A stretch of 41,129 nt of DNA from a virus: the IMG/VR virus record IMGVR_UViG_3300036829_000041, positions 1-41,129 of that record. The stretch is one strand, 5' to 3'. The notes beneath the pieces were generated by a model. It saw only the letters and a program-made list of their open reading frames with translations, did no database searches and was not told the origin of the DNA. A program made the translations under genes and the position numbers. Numbering within the stretch: the stretch's first letter is position 1; every line of letters starts with the position of its first letter. Positions 7,972 to 15,764 of this stretch are shown in pieces.

Positions 7972-8331
7972 TCAGTTCGTGGAGATGACGGCCGCCGACA
8001 CCGAGGTGACGGTGGAGAACCCGACGGTGCCCAGACCGGACACCGGGTCCTGGTACCTGGCCGCCGGGAGCGGATAGATCGCATCTGCGCCCGTAGCGAT
8101 CGTCGGCGCGTACGGCGTGGTGAGCGGCAGGCCGTCCACGGTGATCCCCGCCGGAACCGTGAAGTTCACGGTCAGCGTGCCGCCGGACCCGTTCTTCACC
8201 AGCAGCGCGAGCCCCTGGCCGCACGGGAACGTGTTGTTCGTGGTGGCCAGCGGCGTGCCGGACCCCGACGTGGTGTAGGTGATCGCCGCACCGTTGTGCG
8301 GGAATGACTGTGCCGCCAGGGCAGCGCCCAT
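7972..8331 (-). CDS. Beta-rich virion protein of unknown role
   Basis: 119 residues. Alternating hydrophobic/Thr strands (AAITYTTSGSGTPLATTNNTF, LTVNFTVPAGITVDGL) suggest an immunoglobulin-like or jelly-roll domain. The tail GTVGFSTVTSVSAAVISTN is also beta. It lies between the tail terminator-like gene and the tube gene, so a connector, tube-associated or decoration role is possible. No specific family was recognised. Confidence 0.7.
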   Translation of the reverse strand: MGAALAAQSFPHNGAAITYTTSGSGTPLATTNNTFPCGQGLALLVKNGSGGTLTVNFTVPAGITVDGLPLTTPYAPTIATGADAIYPLPAARYQDPVSGLGTVGFSTVTSVSAAVISTN

Positions 8332-8341
8332 CTGGCCCCTC

Positions 8342-8800
8342 CTAAATCGGTGCGGTGAACGCTTCTACGTGCACGTCGAAGCGGATGCGGCAGTACGCGC
8401 CGCCCGTGGTTGAGTCATCGCGCAGCGTCCAGGTGGAGATCCGCGCCGACATCACGGCGCCGCCCAGGTTCCGGCTGCGGCGCAGCCAGTCGCCGCACTG
8501 GCCGAGCAGGGCGAACGCCCGCACCCGAGCCCCGGCCGTCCCCTCATCGCCGATCAGGACCGCCGTGGCGCAATGGATGTCGTAGGACTCTTTGTCCCGA
8601 GCCCCGCCCATGTCGCCGCGCACCTCGGCCGCCTCGGCCGCCGTGTCATCGTCGGGGCCGACATAGCCGACCGTGATCACCTCACGGGCCGAACTGTCGC
8701 CCACGTCGGGGCCGTCGCGCACCTCGCCGTCCAGGCTGATCGTCTGGAACAGGGACAGGAGCCCGGCTATCGCGGCCGGGCACGTCGATGCGTACGGCAC
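8342..8800 (-). CDS. Tail terminator-like (tail completion) protein
   Basis: 152 residues, starting with GTG immediately after the TGA of the upstream 41-residue gene (TGAGTG). Alternation of an N-terminal helix (AAIAGLLSLFQTI), beta-strands (REVITVGYVG), a Cys-containing strand (YDIHCATAVLIG) and a final RIRFDVHVEAFTAPI strand matches phage tail terminator/completion proteins, which cap the tube at the head side. Its place between adaptor and tube supports this. Confidence 0.75.
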   Translation of the reverse strand: MPYASTCPAAIAGLLSLFQTISLDGEVRDGPDVGDSSAREVITVGYVGPDDDTAAEAAEVRGDMGGARDKESYDIHCATAVLIGDEGTAGARVRAFALLGQCGDWLRRSRNLGGAVMSARISTWTLRDDSTTGGAYCRIRFDVHVEAFTAPI

Positions 8801-8926
8801 TCAGTGCCCCTTTCCCCGGCCCATCACGGCCGCGACAATCCCGAGCGCGAGCGCCGTCAGACAGGCAGACAGCACCGCACGCAGCCACCACGGGAACGGC
8901 TCGGCCACCAGAACGGCGGCGATCAT
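8801..8926 (-). CDS. 41-residue membrane microprotein
   Basis: A tiny gene with ATG at 8926 overlapping the adaptor's TGA (ATGA) and its own TGA directly abutting the next GTG, so it is translationally coupled on both sides. The product is almost all one hydrophobic span: MIAAVLVAEPFPWWLRAVLS followed by an Ala/Leu-rich helix and a basic GRGKGH end. Role unknown. Its position inside the connector module is odd for a membrane protein. Confidence 0.62.
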   Translation of the reverse strand: MIAAVLVAEPFPWWLRAVLSACLTALALGIVAAVMGRGKGH

Positions 8927-9744
8927 GACGACGGAACGGTGTCCTGCTCCAGCAGTTCGAGCACCCGCCGGGGCACGCTGAACGTAAAGCCCGTGGTGGA
9001 GGTGTAGACCTCCTCGCCCTGCAGCACGGTCGGCGGCTGGCTACCGCGCTGCGTCTCCCACAGATGCCGCACCTGTTCCTTGACGGCGTGGATGAACCGC
9101 TCATCCACCACCTGCCGCCCGCACGTGTAGGCCACATCCCACGGCCCCCACCAGAACTGGAACCCTGACGGCTGGTAGATCAGCCCCGCCTCGGTGTCCG
9201 CCGCGAGCACCCCCGGCGAGGCCACGTTGTCCCACACCGGGCCACCGGCCAGCGCCGACGCCACCGACTGCACCGACAGCACCGGCCGCTGCGGCACCAC
9301 AAGCTGCATCGGGTGACGGCTGCCCTCCACCCGGTCGGTGAACGCCCGGGGGACGATGATCCCCACCTTGTTTTCCACCAGCTCGGTGGAGGCCATCATG
9401 AAGCTGGCCAGTTCGTCATCGTCGGTGAGCGACTTCTTGTTGAGGTGGTTCTTCATCTCGTTCAGCCCCACGGCCGAGATGTAGAACCGCACGTTCTCGA
9501 AGATCGGCGTCGGCGCCGTGCCCGGCCCGGTCGTCACCCACGCGAACCTGAACAGCCCCGGGGTCGGCAGCGTGTAGTCAAAGAACGTCTGCCACTGGCC
9601 CGGCGAAATCTGCGTCCATGTCCACGGCCCGGACTGCGCCACCGTAGTGGCGTCCGGCTTGGTGATCGTCAGCACTGCTGTAGACGGGGAGGAGCCGCTG
9701 GCGACCGTGACCGTGGCCCGGTACACCTGCCCAGCACTGAGCAC
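8923..9744 (-). CDS. Head-tail adaptor (gp6-like connector) with N-terminal beta domain
   Basis: 273 residues. The N-terminal ~90 residues form an extra beta-sandwich (YRATVTVASGSSPSTAVLTI). The rest is the helical connector: VGLNEMKNHLNKKSLTDDDE at about 94-113 and MMASTELVENKVGIIV, followed by a strand-rich part and a last helix with VKEQVRHLWETQRG. This is the usual actinophage head-tail connector of the HK97 gp6 type that sits under the portal. The N-terminal extension is longer than in basic members. Confidence 0.85.
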   Translation of the reverse strand: MLSAGQVYRATVTVASGSSPSTAVLTITKPDATTVAQSGPWTWTQISPGQWQTFFDYTLPTPGLFRFAWVTTGPGTAPTPIFENVRFYISAVGLNEMKNHLNKKSLTDDDELASFMMASTELVENKVGIIVPRAFTDRVEGSRHPMQLVVPQRPVLSVQSVASALAGGPVWDNVASPGVLAADTEAGLIYQPSGFQFWWGPWDVAYTCGRQVVDERFIHAVKEQVRHLWETQRGSQPPTVLQGEEVYTSTTGFTFSVPRRVLELLEQDTVPSS

Positions 9745-9754
9745 GCCGCCTCCC

Positions 9755-10795
9755 TCAGTTAAGGACCTGGAACAGTTGCGCCCCGGCCGAGCCAGCCGAA
9801 CCGGCCGCGCCCGTGCCCACGCCCGAGCCCGCGCCGCCGGGCGCCACGTTCACCGAACCCGAACCCGTCACCGCCGTCAGCGTGTAAACCAGCACCAGGC
9901 CACCCGAGCCGCCACCCCCGCCACCGCAGTTCCCCGTCGCCGGGGTACCGCCAGCACCGCCCGGCGCCTGAATCGTGCCGTTGTTCACCAGCGCCCAAGC
10001 GACGACGAAGATCGGCCCGCCACCGGCTCCGCCGCCGCCGCCCTTGTTGGTGTTGTCACCAGTCCCGCCGCCGCCGCCTGGGCCGCCGCCGACCACAAAG
10101 ACGTTGGCGAACACCGCCGCCACGCCCAGGACCGGCGGCACCGCCATGTTCGCCACCGAGGCGACGTTCGTCACCGTGCCCGCCGCGCCACCAGCCCCCG
10201 CCGAACCCGCGCCACCAGCCCCCGCGCTGCCGAGCCCAATCGCGTTGGCCTGGCTCGTGCCCGCCGACCCGGCCCCGGTGTTCCCCGCACCACCGGCCCG
10301 GCCACCGGCCAGGGTGCCGCTGCCCTGGGACGCGCCCGCTGTCCCGTTCGCCTGCCCGGCCCCGCCCGAGGCGTCGATGATGCCGCCCGGGTTGATCGTG
10401 ACAGTGCCCCGGCAGAACACCAGCCACCGGCCCGGCCCCGTGTTCAGCGTCACACCGTTATTGATCGTCAGGCTGGTCAGCTTCGCGTTGCGGGTCAGCG
10501 TGTAAACCGATCCGGCCTTGGACGCCCAAGCCACCGTGGCCACCCCGTCCAGGGTGGCCACCCCGTCGGAGCCGTCGCCGAACAGGTTGCCGTAGTTCAC
10601 CTCCGGGAACACCGGCAGCGCCAGCACCGACCGCACGTAATCCATCGCCGCCGACGCGGACAGCCCCGGCGAGCCGAGCGCCGCCGCCAGCGCTTGCGCC
10701 AGTTGCCCGCCCGCGCCGTAGGTGTTCGCCAGGTCGGCCAGCTCGCCCGTGCCCTGATCCACCGGGCGTGTGGGAAGCGGCCAGTACCAGGTCAC
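9755..10795 (-). CDS. Glycine-rich adhesin-like protein
   Basis: 346 residues. The N-terminal 70 residues are helical (LAQALAAALGSPGLSASAAM). Next come parallel-beta-like strands (KLTSLTINNGVTLNTG, TVTINPGGIIDASGG). The remainder is long Gly/Ala-rich sequence with GGGPGGGGG-type runs, of the kind forming polyglycine-II bundles in phage tail-fibre adhesins. Its ATG overlaps the stop of the repeat protein upstream (ATGA). It lies in the head/connector gene block rather than near the tail tip, so a head-attached fibre or decoration is possible. Confidence 0.75.
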   Translation of the reverse strand: MTWYWPLPTRPVDQGTGELADLANTYGAGGQLAQALAAALGSPGLSASAAMDYVRSVLALPVFPEVNYGNLFGDGSDGVATLDGVATVAWASKAGSVYTLTRNAKLTSLTINNGVTLNTGPGRWLVFCRGTVTINPGGIIDASGGAGQANGTAGASQGSGTLAGGRAGGAGNTGAGSAGTSQANAIGLGSAGAGGAGSAGAGGAAGTVTNVASVANMAVPPVLGVAAVFANVFVVGGGPGGGGGTGDNTNKGGGGGAGGGPIFVVAWALVNNGTIQAPGGAGGTPATGNCGGGGGGSGGLVLVYTLTAVTGSGSVNVAPGGAGSGVGTGAAGSAGSAGAQLFQVLN

Positions 10796-12909
10796 GGCTG
10801 GCCGCCCCCTCTCGCCCCGTTGCCCGCGCCGCCGCCCGCCGCGCCGGTCGTCACGTCATCGTGGTAGGTGTCGCCGTAGATGTCGCTGTAGCTGCCACCC
10901 ACCTCAGTCCGGCCGCCCGCAGCAACACTGGCGGCGGAGCCGCCCGCAGCCGCCTGGGAAGGCAAGCCACCGCCGACGGCCGCCGCCGCCAGAGGACCGC
11001 CCCCGGCCAGGGCGGTCCCGAATACGGACGGGATGACAGACAGCACCGCCGCCGTCATCGCCTGCCCGGATGCCAGCGCCGCCACCACAGACGGCAGGGC
11101 AGCCAGGGCCAGGGCAGGCCCCGGAGCGGTACCCGTGCCGTCGGCCCGGCCAGCCTGGTAGAAGTTCGCACCCTGACCGGCTGGCGTCGGCGCCGCCCCA
11201 GATGCCGACGCCAGCCCGGCCACGCCACGGCTCGCCAGCGAGAGAGCAGGCCCCGGAGCGACCCCGGTTCCCGTGGCGAGCCCAGCGGCGACGGTGGCTG
11301 CCACCGCCGGGGTGCGGGCCGCGCCCGTCGCGGACGCGAGCCCGAGCGCGGCCGAGGCCGCGAGGCTGATAGCGGGTGCTGTGCCGGTTGCCGACGCCAC
11401 ACCAGCGCTGGCCTGGGTAGCTGGCACTGTGGACGCGGTGACGGGCGGAGCCGAGCCCGCAGCCGAGGCGAGCCCCACCAGGGCCGCCGCAGCAGCGGTG
11501 ACCGTGGCACCCGGAGCCGAACCGGTGCTGCTGGCCAGCCCCGCCTTGACTGACGCAGCCAGCCCGGTGGCCGGTGCCTGGCCGGTAGCGGAGGCCAGCC
11601 CAGCCGTCACCGACGCAGCCAGGCTCACCGCCGGGGCCGACCCGGTGGCCGACGCCAGACCCGCGATGGCGTTCGTGGCGCCCGCCGTGGACGCCGTGAC
11701 CCCCGGCGCGCTCCCGGTGCCTGAGGCGAGGCCGAGCACAGCCGTAGCGGCCAGGCCGACCGGCGCAGCCGCCCCGGTGCCACTGGCCAGCCCGGCCTTA
11801 ACCGACGCAGCCAGCGTCACACCAAGGGCGGAGCCGGTGCCGTTCGCCAGGCCCGCCGCCGCCGTAGCGGCCAGAGACACCGTAGGCGCAGCGCCCGTAC
11901 CCGAGGCAAGCCCCGCCGCTGGCGACGCCGCAGCCGTGGCCGTGCCCCCCGGCGCGGTGCCCGTAGCTGCCGCCAGCCCGGCTTGCACCGTGACAGCCGC
12001 ACCCACCGTGAACGCCGAACCTGTACCTGACGCCAGGCCCGCCGCCGCCGCGACGATCGCCTGCACCGTGGCATCCGGTGCCGAGCCCGTGGCCGACGCG
12101 AGCCCCGCCGCAGCCGAAGTCGCCGGGGCGCCGCCAGCCGACTTCAGCACCAGCGTGACGGTCTGGCTGTTACACGCCACCGACCCCGACGATGGGGTGA
12201 TCGTCGCCGTCTGGGCGCCCGTCGCCGCGTTCGACGCCAGCGCCAGGCTGGCGGCCATCATGCCCGCGTCAGTAGACGCAGCGAGGGCGCTCGACGCCTG
12301 CGCCACCAGCGTCATCCCCGCCGGCTGCGTGAACGTCATCGCCACGTTCGCCGTCGTCGGATCACCAGCGCCGAAGAAGCAAAGCAGCAAGTCGTTGGAC
12401 CCGGCCTGGGTGACTGAATCAGCTACCGGACTGTTGGTCGCCGCCGACTGCGCGTCCTCAACCGGCGTCACCCCATCTTCGGGGGTCGTCCCGTCAGCGC
12501 CCTGGACGGCAACCGCCACCGCCGAGAACCGTGCCGACGCGCCCGTGAATACCACCGGGTCGGTGTCACCGGCCTGCAAGACGCGGCGCATCACGGCCAT
12601 CGCCGTGTTCGTCACCCCGACCGGGTTAAACGTCGGCCCGACTGCTGTAAAACCGGTTGGTGTGCTGATCGTCGCACCGGTGCCACGCGACTCGACCGCG
12701 ATGTAGCAGACGTCGCCTGGCTGCCAGCCCGACGGCAGCGCGATGCTGAACGTGGTTTCGCTGACCGCGCTCGCATAGGTGGACGACGACCGGACGGTGG
12801 GGGTGGCGCCCCCCCCACCGGTCTGCGGCGGCGGGGGGATGGCCGGGGTCAGCCGCTTGCGCCACTTGCGGTTCCGCCGCCAGTACCGTCCGCCGTGCGG
12901 GGTGGTCAC
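10792..12909 (-). CDS. Virion-type protein with 16 imperfect ~20-residue Ala/Gly repeats
   Basis: 705 residues from a GTG at 12909 behind GGAGG. Residues 1-30 are Arg/Trp/Pro-rich. Residues ~35-258 look like a two-part beta-sandwich (TFSIALPSGWQPGDVCYIAV, ending SQTVTLVLK), as in phage surface proteins. Residues ~266-606 are repeats built around AGLASGTGSAP followed by a small hydrophobic strand. The C-terminus is Gly/Ala-rich with SYSDIYGDTYHDD. It is coupled to the Gly-rich gene downstream. A fibre or decoration protein is inferred; no known family was matched for the repeats. Confidence 0.78.
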   Translation of the reverse strand: MTTPHGGRYWRRNRKWRKRLTPAIPPPPQTGGGGATPTVRSSSTYASAVSETTFSIALPSGWQPGDVCYIAVESRGTGATISTPTGFTAVGPTFNPVGVTNTAMAVMRRVLQAGDTDPVVFTGASARFSAVAVAVQGADGTTPEDGVTPVEDAQSAATNSPVADSVTQAGSNDLLLCFFGAGDPTTANVAMTFTQPAGMTLVAQASSALAASTDAGMMAASLALASNAATGAQTATITPSSGSVACNSQTVTLVLKSAGGAPATSAAAGLASATGSAPDATVQAIVAAAAGLASGTGSAFTVGAAVTVQAGLAAATGTAPGGTATAAASPAAGLASGTGAAPTVSLAATAAAGLANGTGSALGVTLAASVKAGLASGTGAAAPVGLAATAVLGLASGTGSAPGVTASTAGATNAIAGLASATGSAPAVSLAASVTAGLASATGQAPATGLAASVKAGLASSTGSAPGATVTAAAAALVGLASAAGSAPPVTASTVPATQASAGVASATGTAPAISLAASAALGLASATGAARTPAVAATVAAGLATGTGVAPGPALSLASRGVAGLASASGAAPTPAGQGANFYQAGRADGTGTAPGPALALAALPSVVAALASGQAMTAAVLSVIPSVFGTALAGGGPLAAAAVGGGLPSQAAAGGSAASVAAGGRTEVGGSYSDIYGDTYHDDVTTGAAGGGAGNGARGGGQP
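11092..12114 (-). repeat. Coding tandem repeat, period about 60-72 bp, 16 copies
   Basis: Sixteen degenerate copies of A-G-L-A-S-x-T-G-x-A-P plus 9-13 variable residues, at spacings of 20-24 residues. The 20-residue spacing is the commonest. Copies differ at the nucleotide level, so the array is old or under diversifying pressure rather than a fresh expansion. Confidence 0.88.
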
Positions 12910-12950
12910 GGGGTGACACCTCCCTGCGCGTCAGACCTCCGGGGGGAGCG

Positions 12951-13541
12951 TCAGTTCTCGCCGTACAGCTTGTAGCGCTGGAGGTTGATCAGGTTGGCGG
13001 CGTTGGAGGTGTTGCAGGCCACGCCGATGTGCAGGTCATACGTCGCCCATGCATCAAAGGTGGTGGCCAGGTTCGTCGTGACATTGTTGTCAGGCAGTGT
13101 GACAGCGAACGGCGTAGTGAACCCCTTGGGCGAGGTGATCTTCCCGAACGTGGAGAAGTTCGACGTTGCGCCCTCGTTCGGGTTGTCCATCCACATATCT
13201 AGCTCAATGTCGTACGGAGCCAGGGTCTGCGAGGCCGCCATGATCAGGGTGGCGAACGTCCCGAGGAGGATGCCGCCGCCCGCGCTAAAAGCTGTCCCGT
13301 GGGTGAACAGGCGCGGCGTGATAGTGAAAATCGGGCCAGTAGTGGTGGAGCCCATCTTGCCGTAGCCCTTGAACTTCAGCGTGCGGCCAACCGAGCTGTT
13401 GTTGAAGAAATAGCCACCCGGGATCTTCGGCACAAGGATGCCACCCATCAGCGATGCCTCAGTGGTGAACGTCGCAAGCTGGGTGCCAGCAGCGATCGAC
13501 GCCGACAGAACCTCGACCTTGGTCGGGGTGTAGTCAGACAC
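12951..13541 (-). CDS. Beta-rich virion/decoration protein
   Basis: 196 residues from a GTG at 13541 (VSDYTPTKVEVLSASIAAG). It reads as a jelly-roll-like structural protein: LKFKGYGKMGSTTTGPIFTI, PYDIELDMWMDNPNEG and a C-terminal TYDLHIGVACNTSN strand. Spacing to the start is unusual: an 11-G run fills the ribosome-site position, 3 nt before the GTG. The frame continues through the G run to an upstream ATG (13592), so slippage would change which starts connect. A capsid decoration or fibre role is inferred. Confidence 0.75.
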   Translation of the reverse strand: MSDYTPTKVEVLSASIAAGTQLATFTTEASLMGGILVPKIPGGYFFNNSSVGRTLKFKGYGKMGSTTTGPIFTITPRLFTHGTAFSAGGGILLGTFATLIMAASQTLAPYDIELDMWMDNPNEGATSNFSTFGKITSPKGFTTPFAVTLPDNNVTTNLATTFDAWATYDLHIGVACNTSNAANLINLQRYKLYGEN

Positions 13542-13544
13542 AGG

Positions 13545-13555
13545 CCCCCCCCCCC
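13545..13555 (-). repeat. Homopolymeric G11 tract (C11 on + strand) at a ribosome-binding position
   Basis: Eleven consecutive C on the plus strand lie exactly between the TAA of one structural gene (13556-13558) and 3 nt before the next GTG start. It is the longest single-base run noticed in the window. It could act as a degenerate Shine-Dalgarno sequence whose length affects translation. Confidence 0.85.
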
Positions 13556-14041
13556 TTACAGGGTGTAGCGGAAGATTCCCAGCGCGTCCCACACGACGGT
13601 GAACGTCCCGGCCGTCACCCCGGCTGGCTGGGTGGAGAACGCGTGGTAGGACATGCCGAGGTCGGCCACCGGGGTGGTGATCGTGTCGTCATAGACGAGC
13701 ACCCCGTAAACGTTGGCCACGGTCACGTTCCCGGCCCCGGCGGTGTCGGCGGCGTCATACCAGACGACCCCCGCCGTGTCCGCGAAGTGGGTTGTGATCC
13801 CGGACAGAGCCCGGCCGCCAGCGGCCCAGTTCGTGTCGGTCACCTCGTTGGCCGTCACCCACGCGCCGCCTGCACCGTTGTAGGCGTTGTGGGCGGCGGT
13901 GTCGTCCTGGTTCGGGGTGCCGGTGTTCCCATAGAGGGCCACCTTGGGCACGTCGGTGTCCAGGTCGATCGCCGAGGTGACGTTGGACATCAGGTCGCCG
14001 AGCCAGTTGCGGAAGATCTTGGATGAGGTGCCGAACGCCAT
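13556..14041 (-). CDS. Conserved-type phage structural protein
   Basis: 161 residues. The pattern GTSSKIFRNWLGDLMSN, then IDLDTDVPKVALYGNTGTP, W.AGG.ALSG, NVTVANVYGVLVYDDTITTP and GTFTVVWDALGIFRY is familiar from many actinophage proteins encoded between capsid and tail genes; no function is assigned to them here. Beta-rich with a short N-terminal helix. It is followed immediately by the G11 tract and the next structural gene. Confidence 0.78.
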   Translation of the reverse strand: MAFGTSSKIFRNWLGDLMSNVTSAIDLDTDVPKVALYGNTGTPNQDDTAAHNAYNGAGGAWVTANEVTDTNWAAGGRALSGITTHFADTAGVVWYDAADTAGAGNVTVANVYGVLVYDDTITTPVADLGMSYHAFSTQPAGVTAGTFTVVWDALGIFRYTL

Positions 14042-14043
14042 CG

Positions 14044-14403
14044 CTAGCTCCCGTTCTGCGCGGCCTGGATAGCGGCCAGCGCCTCCTGATGACGGGCCGT
14101 CTCGGCCGCCACCATCGACGCGAGCGCGCCCACGTCCACCTCGTCACCGAACTGGGCCTTAGCCGCAGCCTCGGCCGCCTCCAGCGCAGCGGACGCCTCG
14201 GACAGGTTCTCCACGGCCGTGGCCGCCAGGTCGGCCGCCTGCTGCTCGGCCTTGCCCGACTTGTCCACCGCCCGCTGATACCGCTCGGACGCCAGCGCCA
14301 GTTCCGCCAGCGCCAGCGCAGCCGCCTGGGCATCCCCGACCGGCGGCCCCGTCTCCGCCGTCACCGGGAGAGCTTCACCAGCCCCCGCCGCCGCGTTGGT
14401 CAT
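14044..14403 (-). CDS. Alanine-rich coiled-coil protein
   Basis: 119 residues, mostly one long Ala/Glu-rich helix (residues ~25-110: LALAELALASERYQRAVDKS, SEASAALEAAEAAAKAQFGD). It overlaps the stop of the upstream zinc-ribbon-like gene by four bases (ATGA). It may be a scaffold or assembly cofactor, but nothing specific was recognised. Confidence 0.7.
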   Translation of the reverse strand: MTNAAAGAGEALPVTAETGPPVGDAQAAALALAELALASERYQRAVDKSGKAEQQAADLAATAVENLSEASAALEAAEAAAKAQFGDEVDVGALASMVAAETARHQEALAAIQAAQNGS

Positions 14404-14729
14404 CGGTGCCCCATCTCTTCCGCGCTCGCCTGCGCGAGCGGTGCGAACATGAACAGGTCGTTCGAGCCGTCGGACCGCTCCACCTTCACGCCCCCATACG
14501 GGCGCCCGGCCTCATCGGTGCGCTGCACCTCGCCGCCCAGATAGTCCTCACGCGGCAGCGCGGTGATCTTGCAATCGGTCCCGGCGCGCACCAGCGGCGC
14601 GAGCAGGCCGCGCAGCCCCGGGCACGGGTGGTACCGGTTCGGGATCAGCAGCGGCGTGGTGTCCCGCGTCTGGCAGTTCGGGCACTCCCAGTCGATGTGA
14701 CCGGTGATCAGCGCCGCCGCGCCCCTCAT
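14400..14729 (-). CDS. Small zinc-ribbon-like protein
   Basis: 109 residues with CPNCQTRD at about 16-23 and a later H-P-C-P (YHPCPGLRGLLAPLV), which could complete a zinc site. The C-terminal half (GGVKVERSDGSNDLFMFAPL) is beta-like. Similar short proteins occur in actinophage capsid regions. It is coupled to its neighbours by overlaps on both sides. Confidence 0.7.
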   Translation of the reverse strand: MRGAAALITGHIDWECPNCQTRDTTPLLIPNRYHPCPGLRGLLAPLVRAGTDCKITALPREDYLGGEVQRTDEAGRPYGGVKVERSDGSNDLFMFAPLAQASAEEMGHR

Positions 14730-14962
14730 GCCTTCCCGCCAGCCTTCCCCCCGGCGGACTGGTGCCCACCGACGGAGCTAGCCCCGCCAGGGCCGCCCTT
14801 GTCCTCGCCCTCGTCCTTGGCGGCGGCCTTCTTGGCCTTGGCCTTCTCGGCCTTCTCGGCGGCCTCGGCCGCCACCACCGAACCAGGCCGGTCGTCGGCG
14901 GAGGCATGCGGGTTCGCGCCCTCGCTGTACTCAGGCTGGGTGAACGCTGGGTGCTCGGACAT
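14726..14962 (-). CDS. Lys/Ala/Glu-rich disordered small protein
   Basis: 78 residues. The N-terminus MSEHPAFTQPEYSEGANPHA is followed by a charged helix (AAEAAEKAEKAKAKKAAAKD) and a Gly/Ser-rich tail; composition suggests disorder. It overlaps the 3' end of the methyltransferase gene by 32 nt and has a GGAGGACCGGCG ribosome site. Role unknown. Confidence 0.6.
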   Translation of the reverse strand: MSEHPAFTQPEYSEGANPHASADDRPGSVVAAEAAEKAEKAKAKKAAAKDEGEDKGGPGGASSVGGHQSAGGKAGGKA

Positions 14963-15590
14963 CGCCGGTCCTCCTGAATGAGTCGCTTACCTGCCTGCGG
15001 ATCACTCCCCAGCCGGGGCCGCCCGCATGGATCTCGGAAGTGTCATAGGCCGCCGCCACGCACTCCGCCCACACCCTCGGCACGTCCAGCCGGAACTCCG
15101 GGTGAGGAGGTACCGAGTGGATGTCATGCAGCAAGATGAGGCCGCCTGGCTTCACCAGCGGGCCGTACATCTCCAGGTCGGCCCACACGCCCTCGTAGGT
15201 GTGGTCGCCGTCGATCGCCAGCACGTCCACTAGCGGGCACCAGCGGTCCAGGTTCGTGGCGTACAGGTGGTTGCACAGCCACGCCCGCGCCGCCGGGCTG
15301 TGGGAGTCGCCGACATGCACCTGCGCGCCGTGCCGCTCCAGCGGCAGGCCCGAGCCCCCCGCGTCCTGGCCGTTGTCGGCCAGGGTGATCCCGTACACCT
15401 CGCGGCAGATCTGCCGCCACGCATACAGGGTGCCGCCCCGGTCACAGCCGATCTCCACAATGATCAGCGGCCTGGCCGAGCGGGCCAGCTCCACCACGGC
15501 GGCGAGTTCTTCCGGGTGCTGGCTCGCGCCGTAGGCGAGCGCCTGCCGCGTCACCGGATCATCACCCGAGCCGCCCCACCAGCCGGTCAC
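14931..15590 (-). CDS. SAM-dependent methyltransferase (CmcI/Methyltransf_24-like)
   Basis: 219 residues from a GTG at 15590 that overlaps the TGA of the 57-residue gene before it, with GAGG upstream. Rossmann motif I is LIIVEIGCDRGGTLYAW at about 48-64, and the acidic motif VDVLAIDGDHTYEGVWADLE at about 126-145 is followed by LVKPGGLILLHDIH. This matches the cephalosporin-hydroxylase-type (CmcI) methyltransferase family, whose DGDHTY motif binds metal; members methylate sugars and small molecules. Next to a glycosyltransferase-FkbM fusion, it probably modifies a glycan. The substrate is unknown. Confidence 0.85.
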   Translation of the reverse strand: MTGWWGGSGDDPVTRQALAYGASQHPEELAAVVELARSARPLIIVEIGCDRGGTLYAWRQICREVYGITLADNGQDAGGSGLPLERHGAQVHVGDSHSPAARAWLCNHLYATNLDRWCPLVDVLAIDGDHTYEGVWADLEMYGPLVKPGGLILLHDIHSVPPHPEFRLDVPRVWAECVAAAYDTSEIHAGGPGWGVIRRQVSDSFRRTGDVRAPSVHPA

Positions 15591-15760
15591 AGATCCTCGT
15601 TCCGGCCGCAGCAGAAACTCAGTTGCATCGGGTAGCAGCAGATCTGCCAGCGGTGCATCCGCCCATGCCGGTCCAGGCGGCCGAGGCCGACAACCAGAAT
15701 CCGGTGCCCGCCGAGCGGCAGGTTCATACACGGCGGCCAGAAGAACCGCAGGTGCTCCAC
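15587..15760 (-). CDS. 57-residue protein between the two glycan-modification genes
   Basis: Starts with a GTG at 15760 behind GGAGG, five bases after the stop of the glycosyltransferase, and its TGA overlaps the methyltransferase GTG. Sequence features are an aromatic start (VEHLRFFWPPCMNLPLGG), a basic middle (LGRLDRHGRMHRWQICC) and four Cys in all. No family was recognised. Tight coupling on both sides suggests a partner of these enzymes. Confidence 0.6.
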   Translation of the reverse strand: MEHLRFFWPPCMNLPLGGHRILVVGLGRLDRHGRMHRWQICCYPMQLSFCCGRNEDL

Positions 15761-15764
15761 CGTT

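Noticed and set aside
11273-12706. A 477-codon plus-strand open frame with Ala/Pro/Val repeats
   Set aside because: The opposite strand of the 20-residue repeat gene. The repeat makes all frames look periodic, and the minus frame has the start, ribosome site and neighbour overlaps.
10000-12900. CRISPR-like array or collagen-like gene
   Set aside because: The periodic DNA is coding repeat with differing copies and no spacer structure, and the repeats lack the Gly-X-Y triplet rule of collagen.
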